Origin: Sphingobacteriia bacterium
Lineage (GTDB): Bacteria; Bacteroidota; Bacteroidia; Chitinophagales; Chitinophagaceae
Assembly: GCA_947456855.1 (NCBI GenBank)
Contig: CANGTR010000009.1
Span: 1 to 49,655 of the forward strand
DNA length: 49,655 nucleotides
Reading direction: 5' to 3'
Shown piece after piece: positions 1 to 7,914 of this stretch; within the stretch, counting starts at the first letter, position 1; each line of letters opens with the position of its first letter. The position numbers were made by a program, and so were the translations under genes. The notes beneath the pieces are model-generated. The model ran no database searches. It had not been told where the DNA came from and saw nothing but the letters and a program-made list of their open reading frames with translations.

Positions 1-85
1 ATCTATTTACGAGCCAGTTTTATTGGAACTAGAAAAAGAGGGGATTCGATTTGATGAAATAAGAAAGATGAGAGATAAAAGATGA
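1..85 (+). CDS. C-terminal end of an unidentified protein (partial)
   Basis: An open frame enters from the left edge and ends at the TGA at 83-85. It reads YEPVLLELEKEGIRFDEI and then R-K-M-R-D-K-R-stop. The first part looks like genuine protein. The last six or seven codons fall inside a GAGATA-type tandem repeat, so the repeat supplies the basic tail and the stop codon. The ending faintly resembles the C-terminus of Bacteroidota saccharopine dehydrogenase-type enzymes, but 27 residues are too few to assign a function. Confidence 0.55.
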   Translation, partial: SIYEPVLLELEKEGIRFDEIRKMRDKR

Positions 86-119
86 GATATGAGATATCAG
101 ATATCAGATATGAGATATG
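63..119. repeat. Heptamer-type GAGATA tandem repeat array (locus A)
   Basis: Degenerate tandem copies of GAGATAN/AGATATN on the + strand, beginning inside the last codons of the preceding gene and covering its TGA stop. This is the same family as the arrays near 1.3, 19.4, 37.0, 42.1 and 44.8 kb, but here the GA-rich strand is the + strand. It does not form an obvious hairpin terminator. Confidence 0.8.
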
Positions 120-158
120 AATAACTAATAACAAATAACTAATAACAAATAACTAATA
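120..158. repeat. 14-bp AACTAATAACAAAT tandem repeat
   Basis: Nearly three perfect copies of a 14-bp unit (AACTAATAACAAAT) fill the gap between the GAGATA array and the ATG at 159. Related AATAAC/GTTATT sequence lies beside the arrays near 36.85 kb and 42.06 kb, suggesting a two-part repeat element. Confidence 0.8.
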
Positions 159-572
159 ATGAAATACTGGTTAATTAAATCTGAACCCTTTAAATACAGT
201 TGGGATCAGTTTGAAAAAGACAAAAAAACTTTTTGGGATGGTGTTAGAAACTATCAAGCAAGAAATAATTTAAAGGCCATGCAAAAAGGTGATCTTGCCT
301 TGTGGTATCATAGCAACGAGGGCATGGAAGTTGTAGGTATCGCTAAAGTTACAAAAACATTTTATCAAGACCCAACAACAGAAGAAACTGCTTGGGTAGC
401 GGTTGATTTTACCCCTTACAAAAAATTAAGAAAACCAGTTACATTGATAACAGTAAAGGGCGATAAAAGATTAGCCAATATGGCATTAATCAAAAATAGC
501 AGGTTATCAGTTCAACCTGTAACCGAAGAGGAATGGAAAATCATTATAGAGTTGAGTGATACAAAAATCTAA
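159..572 (+). CDS. EVE domain-containing protein
   Basis: A 137-residue protein that consists almost wholly of an EVE domain (PUA-like fold, thymocyte nuclear protein 1 family). It shows the typical N-terminus MKYWLIKSEP, the central WDGVRNYQARNN segment and the LALWYHS strand. The length is normal for the stand-alone bacterial form. EVE domains are known or proposed to bind modified bases in DNA or RNA; the ligand of this protein cannot be read from sequence. The ATG at 159 directly follows a 14-bp repeat, so the 5' region has no clear ribosome binding site. The sirtuin gene begins one base after its stop, which points to co-transcription. Confidence 0.9.
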   Translation: MKYWLIKSEPFKYSWDQFEKDKKTFWDGVRNYQARNNLKAMQKGDLALWYHSNEGMEVVGIAKVTKTFYQDPTTEETAWVAVDFTPYKKLRKPVTLITVKGDKRLANMALIKNSRLSVQPVTEEEWKIIIELSDTKI

Positions 573-573
573 G

Positions 574-1272
574 ATGAAAAAGCAACTTGTAGTGCTCACT
601 GGTGCAGGTATTAGTGCAGAAAGCGGAATAAAAACATTTCGCGATAGTGATGGATTATGGGAAGGCTATGATGTTTATGAAGTTGCATCACCAAGAGGAT
701 GGAATAAAAATCCACAAATGGTGCTCGATTTTTACAATATGCGAAGAAAAGATGTTGCCAATGCAATCCCCAATAAAGCCCATCTTCTTTTAGCCGATTT
801 AGAAAAGTATTATAATGTTCAAATAATTACACAGAATATTGATAATTTACATGAAAGAGCTGGTAGCTCCAATGTGATGCACTTACATGGAGAAATTTTT
901 AAAATGAGAAGTGTATTAGATCATCAACAAACGGCAGTTGTTGAAATCCGTGGAGATATTCAAATAGGTGATCTTGCCCCAGATGGTGGTCAGTACAGAC
1001 CACATATTGTTTGGTTTGAAGAAGATGTGCCAATGATTCAAAAAGCCACTGTTATTGTAGAAGAAGCCGATATCTTTGTAGTAATTGGAACATCTTTGGC
1101 AGTTTATCCTGCAGCAGGTTTGATCAATTATGCACCAAAAACAATTCCAAAGTTTATCATCGATAAAAATATTCCCAATACTCAGGCTCTGCTAAATTTA
1201 ACAGCTATCGAAGCGCCAGCATCTATTGGGTTAGAAAAATTGCAAGAATTATTATTACAGGCTGATTTATAG
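574..1272 (+). CDS. SIR2-family NAD-dependent protein deacylase lacking zinc cysteines
   Basis: A 232-residue sirtuin. The NAD-binding motif GAGISAESGI is at about 10-19, TQNIDN at 86-91, catalytic His105 in HLHGE, and GTSLAVYP near the C-terminal half. Tyr54 and Arg57 (FYNMRR) match the Y-x-x-R pair that class III sirtuins such as CobB and SIRT5 use for acidic acyl groups, so desuccinylase or demalonylase activity is plausible. The protein contains no cysteine at all, so the usual four-Cys zinc site is absent and the zinc module is shortened. An in-frame GTG at 556 is possible, but the ATG at 574, one base after the EVE stop, gives the normal N-terminus MKKQLVVLTGAG. Confidence 0.92.
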   Translation: MKKQLVVLTGAGISAESGIKTFRDSDGLWEGYDVYEVASPRGWNKNPQMVLDFYNMRRKDVANAIPNKAHLLLADLEKYYNVQIITQNIDNLHERAGSSNVMHLHGEIFKMRSVLDHQQTAVVEIRGDIQIGDLAPDGGQYRPHIVWFEEDVPMIQKATVIVEEADIFVVIGTSLAVYPAAGLINYAPKTIPKFIIDKNIPNTQALLNLTAIEAPASIGLEKLQELLLQADL

Positions 1273-1310
1273 CTCATTTAAAAAATAGTTATTTCTTTAT
1301 TCTGTTCCCA

Positions 1311-1408
1311 TATCTCTTATTTCACATCTCTTATCTTATATCTCTTATCTTATATCTCTTATTTCATATCTCATATCTCTTATTGCATATCTCTTATCTT
1401 TTATCGCA
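1311..1408. repeat. TATCTCT/TATCTTA heptamer tandem array (locus B)
   Basis: About 100 bp of imperfect 7-bp units (TATCTCT, TATCTTA, TATTTCA, TATCTCA) between the sirtuin and ychF. Here the pyrimidine-rich strand is the coding strand of both flanking genes, the opposite of the other five loci relative to the upstream gene. The array starts 38 bp after the sirtuin stop. Confidence 0.8.
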
Positions 1409-1427
1409 TAATTGTTAATTCTTTTGA

Positions 1428-1435
1428 TAACTTTG
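1428..1435 (+). promoter_or_regulatory. Putative -7 promoter element (TAACTTTG) of ychF
   Basis: TAACTTTG matches the Bacteroidota consensus TAnnTTTG and lies 19 bases upstream of the ychF ATG. No convincing -33 TTG at the usual spacing is visible; the upstream DNA is the heptamer array. Confidence 0.4.
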
Positions 1436-1454
1436 TTACCTCAAAAATAAAATA

Positions 1455-2558
1455 ATGGCTTTACAAGCAGGAATAGTAGGTTTACCCAATGTAGGAAAAT
1501 CAACCCTTTTTAACGCAGTAAGTAATAGTGCTAAAGCACAGGCAAGTAACTATCGTTTTTGCACAATCGAACCAAATACCGGACTGGTAGATGTGCCAGA
1601 TGAGCGTTTAAATAAATTGGCCGAATTGGTTCAACCCAACAAAATAATCCCTACTCAAATGGAGATAGTGGATATTGCTGGGCTGGTTAAAGGAGCAAGT
1701 AAGGGTGAAGGTTTGGGTAATAAATTTTTAGGGAATATTCGCGAAGTGGATGCCATCATTCATGTGATTCGTTGTTTTGAAGATGAAAATGTATTAAGAG
1801 AAGAAGGTGCTATCAATCCAATAAGCGATAAAGAAATCATTGAAACAGAATTACAACTCAAAGATTTAGAAAGTGTAGAAAAGAAAATGCAACGAGTGGA
1901 GAAAATGGCTCGTGTTGGATCTGATACCAAAGCAAAAGCAGAATTCGAAGTTTTAACTAAATGTAAAGCACACTTAGATGCAGGAAAAGGCATTCACACA
2001 TTGGGCTTGAGCAAAGAAGAAAAACTAGCTATTGCAGATCTGTTCTTATTAACAGACAAACCTGTATTGTATGTTGCCAATGTAGATGAAGCTTCTATGC
2101 ATACAGGAAATGCTTTTTCTGATAAATTAAAAGCCGTAGCTGAGGCTGAAGGTGCACAAGTAATTGTAATGTGCAATAATATCGAAGCCCAAATTGCTGA
2201 AATGGACAATGCTGATGATAAGCAGATGTTTATGGAGGAATACAAAATGACAGAACCTGCTTTAAACAGATTGATTAGAACTACCTACAAGTTACTCACC
2301 CTTGAAACATACTTTACTGCGGGGGTTCAAGAGGTAAGAGCATGGACTATTCATCATGGATGGAAAGCACCACAAGCAGCCAGTGTAATTCATACAGATT
2401 TCGAAAAAGGCTTTATCAAAGCAGAAGTTATTGCCTACGATGATTTTGTGAAATACGGAAGTGAAGCAGCATGTAGAGACAATGGCCGTTTAAGAATAGA
2501 GGGAAAAGAATATATTGTTAAGGATGGAGATGTAATGCATTTTAGATTCAATGTATAA
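1455..2558 (+). CDS. ychF: Redox-regulated ATPase YchF (Obg-like)
   Basis: A 367-residue protein of the Obg/YchF P-loop family. It carries the Walker A motif GLPNVGKS near residue 9, the switch region with the [14 protein letters not shown] motif, and NVDE in place of the GTPase NKxD motif, the change that gives YchF/OLA1 its preference for ATP. A C-terminal TGS domain ends in [12 protein letters not shown], the usual ending of the family. YchF associates with ribosomes and is linked to stress responses. Full length. A TAnnTTTG-type promoter element lies just upstream. The FAD oxidoreductase follows after 9 bp, so the two are probably co-transcribed although no functional link is known. Confidence 0.97.
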   Translation: MALQAGIVGLPNVGKSTLFNAVSNSAKAQASNYRFCTIEPNTGLVDVPDERLNKLAELVQPNKIIPTQMEIVDIAGLVKGASKGEGLGNKFLGNIREVDAIIHVIRCFEDENVLREEGAINPISDKEIIETELQLKDLESVEKKMQRVEKMARVGSDTKAKAEFEVLTKCKAHLDAGKGIHTLGLSKEEKLAIADLFLLTDKPVLYVANVDEASMHTGNAFSDKLKAVAEAEGAQVIVMCNNIEAQIAEMDNADDKQMFMEEYKMTEPALNRLIRTTYKLLTLETYFTAGVQEVRAWTIHHGWKAPQAASVIHTDFEKGFIKAEVIAYDDFVKYGSEAACRDNGRLRIEGKEYIVKDGDVMHFRFNV

Positions 2559-2567
2559 CTAGTATCA

Positions 2568-3692
2568 ATGTTATCGTTTTGGGAAACAGATAGTTTTTAT
2601 TCGCCAGTAGACATTGCCATTATTGGTGGTGGTTTAATGGGCTTATGGACAGCACTTGAATTAAAGAAACAATCTCCCAACATTTCAATTACAATAGTAG
2701 AAAGAAGTACTACCCCACTTGGAGCATCAACCAGAAATGCTGGATTCGCTTGTTTTGGAAGTTTAACAGAGTTGCTATCTGATGAATCTTCTATGGGAAC
2801 CAATGCAATGTTGGAAATTGTTGAAATGCGCTATAAAGGCATTGAGAAAATCAAATCTCATTTCAGTGTCGAACAAATTGATTTAGATGAATGTGGCGGA
2901 TATGAAGCCCTTTATAATATGGATTGGGCCAACCAGTTAAACGATCGGATTGCATATATTAATCAATTGCTTACTCCAATAATTGGCAATCATGATTGTT
3001 TTTCAAATGCTACCAAACGCATCAAAAGCATTGGTTTAAAAAAATTTGATCACTTAATATTTAATCCTTTAGAAGCTGGAATTCATAGTGGCAAATTAGT
3101 AAGTGCATTAACAGATTTGGTGAAAGAAAAAGGAATTCGAATATTGAATGGAATGGAAATCATAAGTTGGGAAAATTTGAATGATAAAGTAATTCTATCA
3201 ACCAAGAGCAATCAAACAATAACAGCCAATCAAGTATTGTTTTGCACCAATGGATTTACCAATGAATTATTACCTGAGTTAAAAATAGCTCCTGCTAGAG
3301 GTCAAATTATTTTAACAGCACCCATCAATGGGCTTTTAACAAAAGGCACTTTTCATTTTGATGAAGGATTTTATTATTGGAGAAATATTGGCAATCGAAT
3401 TCTATTAGGTGGTGCAAGGAATAGTGATTTCACCAATGAAGCTACCACCAGTTTTGAAGGATCCGATTTAATCAGAAACACATTGCTTGATTTTTTACAG
3501 AATCATTTGGAAACTTCAGCCCCAATTACCATCGAACAAAGTTGGAGTGGAATCATGGGATTTACTAAAAACAAACTCCCACTATTTGAACGAGTAGAAA
3601 ACAATATTTCAGCAGCTATAGCTTGCAATGGTATGGGGGTTGCCCTCACCCCTATTTTTGCAGAAAAAGTAGCTTATCAATTATTACATTAG
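2568..3692 (+). CDS. FAD-dependent oxidoreductase (DAO family)
   Basis: A 374-residue flavoprotein of the D-amino-acid oxidase/glycine oxidase superfamily. The dinucleotide-binding motif is near the N-terminus (DIAIIGGGLMGLWTALEL, residues about 16-33), followed by an acidic end of strand 2 (IVERS) and the STRNAGFACFGS segment typical of DAO-type FAD binding. The C-terminal part has PARGQIILTAP and NGMGVALTP, where the FAD ring is usually contacted. No signal peptide, so cytoplasmic. The substrate is unknown; an amino acid or other amine is likely from the family. It sits 9 bp downstream of ychF. Confidence 0.88.
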   Translation: MLSFWETDSFYSPVDIAIIGGGLMGLWTALELKKQSPNISITIVERSTTPLGASTRNAGFACFGSLTELLSDESSMGTNAMLEIVEMRYKGIEKIKSHFSVEQIDLDECGGYEALYNMDWANQLNDRIAYINQLLTPIIGNHDCFSNATKRIKSIGLKKFDHLIFNPLEAGIHSGKLVSALTDLVKEKGIRILNGMEIISWENLNDKVILSTKSNQTITANQVLFCTNGFTNELLPELKIAPARGQIILTAPINGLLTKGTFHFDEGFYYWRNIGNRILLGGARNSDFTNEATTSFEGSDLIRNTLLDFLQNHLETSAPITIEQSWSGIMGFTKNKLPLFERVENNISAAIACNGMGVALTPIFAEKVAYQLLH

Positions 3693-3743
3693 ATTTAACT
3701 TCCATTTGGCCAATTCTTTCTTAATTTTATTTCAATTCATCGT

Positions 3744-4550
3744 ATGAACAAGATCATTTTAAGTTTAGTTGTTGTATTACTATTTACCGGTTGCAAAAAC
3801 ACCGAACAACAAGATGCAATCGTCAATAATACAATTCCCTCACCTGCTTCCATTCAATACGCTTTATTGAAAGTATATCCGCATGATACATCTTCCTATA
3901 CACAAGGGCTTTTCTTTCATAACAATAATCTTTATGAAGGAACTGGATGGAATGGACAAAGTAAATTAATGATTGTAGACATCAATACTGGCAAGTCAAT
4001 CAAAAAAGTAGAATTGCCATATGAATTTTTTGGAGAAGGCATCACTTTATTAAACAACAAGATTTACCAACTTACTTGGCAAGATCATAAAGTAATTGTT
4101 TACGATGCAAGCACTTTCAACAAAATAACTGAACTAGAATGGCCCTACGAAGGTTGGGGACTAACCAATAACGGCAAGCAATTAATTATTAGTACTGGAG
4201 GAAGTAATTTGTATTTTGTAAACCCTGCAACGATGAAGATTGAACGCACCCTCGGTGTATCTGATAACAATGGATACATTGATAGTATTAACGAATTAGA
4301 ATTTGTTAATGGTTCTATTTATGCCAACAAGTATATGACAGATTTTATTTTGAAAATAAATCCTGAAACAGGCATCATTGAAGGGAAAGCCGATCTTTCT
4401 AATTTAATGAAAGAATCTGGCTCGTCGTATGATCCAAGAACAATTGACGCCGGATTTGTGTTGAATGGAATAGCATTTAATCCTGCCAATCAACACTTTT
4501 TTATTACAGGGAAACGTTGGCCTTTTTTGGCAGAAATAACATTCAAATAA
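3744..4550 (+). CDS. Glutaminyl-peptide cyclotransferase, lipoprotein (beta-propeller type)
   Basis: A 268-residue protein of the plant/bacterial (type I) glutamine cyclotransferase family. A lipobox (LLFTGC, Cys at about residue 17) indicates a lipid-anchored envelope protein. The family signature is seen in YPHDTSSYTQGLFF, YEGTGWNGQSKL, the acidic GEGI segment and NELEFVNGSIYANKY. These enzymes cyclise N-terminal Gln to pyroglutamate. This fits the finding that exported proteins in this window have Gln at +1 after signal cleavage. It is convergent with the methyltransferase gene, with only 10 bp between the two stops and no terminator visible. Confidence 0.9.
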   Translation: MNKIILSLVVVLLFTGCKNTEQQDAIVNNTIPSPASIQYALLKVYPHDTSSYTQGLFFHNNNLYEGTGWNGQSKLMIVDINTGKSIKKVELPYEFFGEGITLLNNKIYQLTWQDHKVIVYDASTFNKITELEWPYEGWGLTNNGKQLIISTGGSNLYFVNPATMKIERTLGVSDNNGYIDSINELEFVNGSIYANKYMTDFILKINPETGIIEGKADLSNLMKESGSSYDPRTIDAGFVLNGIAFNPANQHFFITGKRWPFLAEITFK

Positions 4551-4560
4551 TCAGATCAAA

Positions 4561-5463
4561 CTATTGGGTTGGTTCAAAAACATAAATAATTGAACTGCAT
4601 TTTTTAGCGTTGAATAAAGTTTTTAAATTGGACATTAAACCTATATAAAAAGCTTTTATCAAATTTGATTTTCCGTTTTTATATTGTTCACTTAACATAG
4701 AAACGTAAAAAGAATCAAACCACATTGGATAATGCGCAATCAGCTTAAAGCCATTGATTGAAGCCAATTTCTCCATTGATTCAGGTGAGAAATGATATAG
4801 ATGTCTTGGAACATCATAGGCCGCCCAATATTGTTGATAATGGCTAGCATCATAGGAAGTATAATTTGGAACCGCAATAATTAATTTTCCTTGCGGAGCA
4901 ATCAATCTTTTAAAATGACCCCAATAACCGGTTAAATCGTGCACATGTTCTAACACATGCCACAAAGTAATTGCGTCAAATGATTGGGCTTCTAAATGAT
5001 CTATTTGAGCAGGTTCATTAAGTACTAAGGCATAATTCTGTAACGCTAAATTTCTAGCGGAAGCATCAGGTTCTAAGCCAACAACATCCCATTCTTTTGA
5101 TTTCATTGTTTTGGCAAAGGCACCCGTACCAGCTCCGATATCCAATAATTTCCCAACTGATTTCTTGGTTATTGTATGAATTAATTGCTGCTTTGATTGA
5201 AGTGTATAATTTCTAACTATGTGGTATAAACGATTGATCAGCCCTTTCTTTGTATCACTGTGTGAAACATAATTATTGGATTGATAGTATGGGCCAATAT
5301 GATTGATGTCAGGAATGTTTTGAGTAAAGCGAAGTAAACACCCATTACAATGCCATATTTCAAATGATTGATTACTTACAGTATAATCAATTGCTGTTAT
5401 GATTTGATGAATGGTTGTTGAATTACAAACCGGACATTTCGATAAATGAATATTTCCCTGCAT
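4561..5463 (-). CDS. Class I SAM-dependent methyltransferase with N-terminal zinc ribbon
   Basis: A 300-residue protein. A zinc-ribbon-like motif (C10-x2-C13 and C39-x2-C42) precedes a Rossmann methyltransferase domain with the SAM motif LLDIGAGTGAF at about 106-116, an acidic loop GLEPD, and LWHVLEHVHDL, which is typical of the Methyltransf_23 group. The substrate is unknown; many relatives act in cell-surface sugar or lipid pathways. It is the last gene of a four-gene operon, 3 bp after the HU-CCDC81-like gene. It is convergent with the glutaminyl cyclase. Confidence 0.85.
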   Translation of the reverse strand: MQGNIHLSKCPVCNSTTIHQIITAIDYTVSNQSFEIWHCNGCLLRFTQNIPDINHIGPYYQSNNYVSHSDTKKGLINRLYHIVRNYTLQSKQQLIHTITKKSVGKLLDIGAGTGAFAKTMKSKEWDVVGLEPDASARNLALQNYALVLNEPAQIDHLEAQSFDAITLWHVLEHVHDLTGYWGHFKRLIAPQGKLIIAVPNYTSYDASHYQQYWAAYDVPRHLYHFSPESMEKLASINGFKLIAHYPMWFDSFYVSMLSEQYKNGKSNLIKAFYIGLMSNLKTLFNAKKCSSIIYVFEPTQ

Positions 5464-5466
5464 AGC

Positions 5467-6048
5467 TTATACGTAATGAAACATTATCGCTCCTACTCCA
5501 ATGAGGAATAGTATGATTGCATAAATCCACCAATTATCTGCTGTTGCTGCTTCAGATTCCTGACCTAATAAAGCGCTAATATCTTCTTCTTTTTGAGATG
5601 TTAAGTCCTTGTGTTTATCATTATCTATCTGCCCATCCTTGTGGGGCATCGGATATATTGAATCCAGTTGAACCCGTGGCATTAATTCTAGTTGACTTTT
5701 TTCTGGGGTAAAAATAATATGACCATTGTCTTCTTTTTTTAGTGTACCTATGCCCTTCATTAAAAATCCCTGAGGAGTATTAATGATTGATTTTATTTTG
5801 TACACATAATCATGGAAAATACCAATAGCCACTACATCTTCTACCCCAAGTTCATTGGCTAAAAAATCAAAGAAATACTTATCAGCAGTAGCATGATCTT
5901 GTGTAAATTGAATTACTTGAGTTGGGGCATATAATAATCCATTTATGGAGTCTAATCGCGCACCACTTGATTCAATTACAAAATTGCCAATATCAGGAAT
6001 GCTCAATTTTTTGTTAAGCGAAAGATATTTATGCAAATATTGATTCAT
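5467..6048 (-). CDS. HU-CCDC81-like domain protein with C-terminal membrane anchor
   Basis: A 193-residue protein. The N-terminus (HKYLSLNKKLSIPDIGNFVI) matches the prokaryotic CCDC81-like HU domain 1, and the region after about residue 50 (FDFLANELG, then GFLMKGIGTLKK) matches the second HU-like domain. A charged linker follows, then one hydrophobic segment WWIYAIILFLIGVGAIMF at the extreme C-terminus. Related Bacteroidota proteins often end in a periplasmic SPOR domain; that domain is absent here because the protein stops right after the membrane helix. The topology suggests HU domains in the cytoplasm, tethered to the inner membrane. It could link DNA or another partner to the envelope operon it sits in, but that is inference. 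Confidence 0.8.
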   Translation of the reverse strand: MNQYLHKYLSLNKKLSIPDIGNFVIESSGARLDSINGLLYAPTQVIQFTQDHATADKYFFDFLANELGVEDVVAIGIFHDYVYKIKSIINTPQGFLMKGIGTLKKEDNGHIIFTPEKSQLELMPRVQLDSIYPMPHKDGQIDNDKHKDLTSQKEEDISALLGQESEAATADNWWIYAIILFLIGVGAIMFHYV

Positions 6049-6062
6049 TTTTCCCCCGTTAA

Positions 6063-7907
6063 TTAAAACGAATATACAACTCCTGCCATAACATTAAAAC
6101 CAAATACCGGATATTGGTTCCATCTTTGGTAAGTATTATTGAATAAATTGTTCATCTGAAGCCATATTCGCCAATTTTGACCAATATCAAATTCTCCCCC
6201 AATATTAAAATCTAGGCCTGGCGAAAGCCTAGTTGGAGGAGTGGTAACAGTTTTATACATACTACCCCCTAAATAAAAAAGGTCCGCTTTTAACTGAAGA
6301 CCTTTCAATGGTTTCCAAATAGAAGTACCTGTTATTTCTACTGGAATAAGACCCCAAGCATAATTGTTTACTGAAAAAGCGTTGAATTGAGTAAAACTAG
6401 CTGATGCCAAGACAGACCAATTGTCTTGAACAATATAACCGAATTCTCCTGCAATTTTCAATGCATTCATTGTAGATTCATAAATGATGTTGAAGCTTTT
6501 ACCATCCATTGGATCATTTAAGAACAAAGGTTGATTTTTTAACTGTTGAAAAGCAATCTTAGCATTATAAGTGATATGATTACCCGAACTACCTTTAATT
6601 CCTATAAACTGTTGATTAATTTGTGTATTCACTATAGCCGACAATGGTCCAATCCAAGGGTTATAACCAATAAGAGAACGATAACTATTCTTTTGGAAGT
6701 TTCCATCCCACCCTAATTGAAAAATCAATGGCGTATTATTCAACTTTGCTTCTGCCAATATATTGGGCAACATGATATAATTGGTATTATCCCAAGAAGG
6801 TCTTAATCCAATATTCAATTTAACATTTGGAGTATTAAACGATATTGCTGGGTTTAATGAAAATAAATTATTATTAATCTGGGTGGTATTGAATTGGGTA
6901 TTGGCAATATCAGCTTCAAATTTTAATTTGAAAGAAATGATTTTACTAAAGGCTTTTTCTATTGGCAATTTGAAAATCAGGTTGTTTTCTGCTCCACTAT
7001 TATTATCTGTAAATCTATAAACACTTAATTGAGGATTAAAATCAACCCCAGCTTCATTTGGTTGCTTATTTTTTGCTCCGATTTCTGCTGCTACAGTATT
7101 GAATATTTGTTTTAACTGATCTTTAGAATAAACCAATGTTGAAGGAGAATATCCATATCTATATTGAGTAATTGAATTAAAATAACCATGACTGATTAAT
7201 TCGTATTTATCATTCTGCAATATTGAAATTGCATCCAGATTTAACTTACTCATTTGCTGAGCAAATAAATTGCTCTTTGAACTGATATAATCAGCCTTAA
7301 TGTTTGTGATTGATTTTTTTCCATCACCAAAAGAAAACCTGCCTTCTCCAAAAAAAGTACTCAGATTTCCTGCTCCAATTTTTATTTGATGTTGATTGGT
7401 CCAGACCATGCCAGAATCTATTGGCATTGCCAATGGTTGAATAGCTATTGGGTCGTAAGTGAAAAATAAATTTGAGGATGGAACTTTGTAATTATGTGGA
7501 ACAATGGATGTATCAATTATATTAGACGCAGCAGTAAAATTAATTTTTGCAGCATTTTGTAGGGAAGGCTTAAAATCGGAAGTAATAACCACTGTTTTAC
7601 TACCAATTGTATCCCTTTTATTGTCTTTATTCTCTATTAAAAAGGCATTTGACTGACTATTTTTAACCGTTGATGACCTATTGATATTGACGGATTGCTT
7701 TTTGGTTTTTGTTGATTTCTTACTCGATTGCTTTTTGGTTTTCGTTGATTTCTTACTCGCCTGCTTTTTCTTTTTACTTACAGTGGAAGATTTGGATGTT
7801 TTGTTTTTTTGAGAAGATTTATGTTTTTGAGCATCAATACCATTGCCAATCAATAAAAATATTGGCAAGAGTAAGATTATTAATGTTCGATTAGTAATTG
7901 TATTCAT
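6063..7907 (-). CDS. Outer-membrane beta-barrel protein with Lys-rich N-terminal region
   Basis: A 614-residue exported protein. The signal peptide is followed by cleavage at IDA^Q. A strongly basic Ser/Thr/Lys-rich stretch covers roughly residues 28-72 and includes an 11-residue tandem repeat (KKSTKTKKQSS/V). The rest consists of alternating amphipathic strands ending in FGFNVMAGVVYSF, a typical beta-barrel C-terminal strand with terminal Phe, and resembles TonB-dependent-receptor barrels without a recognisable plug domain. It is located 7 bp after the TPR gene and 14 bp before the HU-CCDC81-like gene, so it is probably co-expressed. The cargo or role is unknown. Confidence 0.8.
   Translation of the reverse strand: MNTITNRTLIILLLPIFLLIGNGIDAQKHKSSQKNKTSKSSTVSKKKKQASKKSTKTKKQSSKKSTKTKKQSVNINRSSTVKNSQSNAFLIENKDNKRDTIGSKTVVITSDFKPSLQNAAKINFTAASNIIDTSIVPHNYKVPSSNLFFTYDPIAIQPLAMPIDSGMVWTNQHQIKIGAGNLSTFFGEGRFSFGDGKKSITNIKADYISSKSNLFAQQMSKLNLDAISILQNDKYELISHGYFNSITQYRYGYSPSTLVYSKDQLKQIFNTVAAEIGAKNKQPNEAGVDFNPQLSVYRFTDNNSGAENNLIFKLPIEKAFSKIISFKLKFEADIANTQFNTTQINNNLFSLNPAISFNTPNVKLNIGLRPSWDNTNYIMLPNILAEAKLNNTPLIFQLGWDGNFQKNSYRSLIGYNPWIGPLSAIVNTQINQQFIGIKGSSGNHITYNAKIAFQQLKNQPLFLNDPMDGKSFNIIYESTMNALKIAGEFGYIVQDNWSVLASASFTQFNAFSVNNYAWGLIPVEITGTSIWKPLKGLQLKADLFYLGGSMYKTVTTPPTRLSPGLDFNIGGEFDIGQNWRIWLQMNNLFNNTYQRWNQYPVFGFNVMAGVVYSF
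7693..7758. repeat. 33-bp tandem duplication inside the beta-barrel gene
   Basis: Two copies of a 33-bp unit at 7693-7725 and 7726-7758 differ at a single base. They encode the Lys-rich 11-residue repeat of the barrel protein and keep the reading frame. A partial third copy follows at higher coordinates. Confidence 0.85.
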
Positions 7908-7914
7908 CCTTTAA

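Noticed and set aside
159-1272. EVE plus SIR2 as an antiphage defence system
   Set aside because: The sirtuin looks like a small class III metabolic deacylase (CobB-like), without the additional effector domains of defence SIR2 proteins, and no nuclease, NTPase or mobile gene is nearby.
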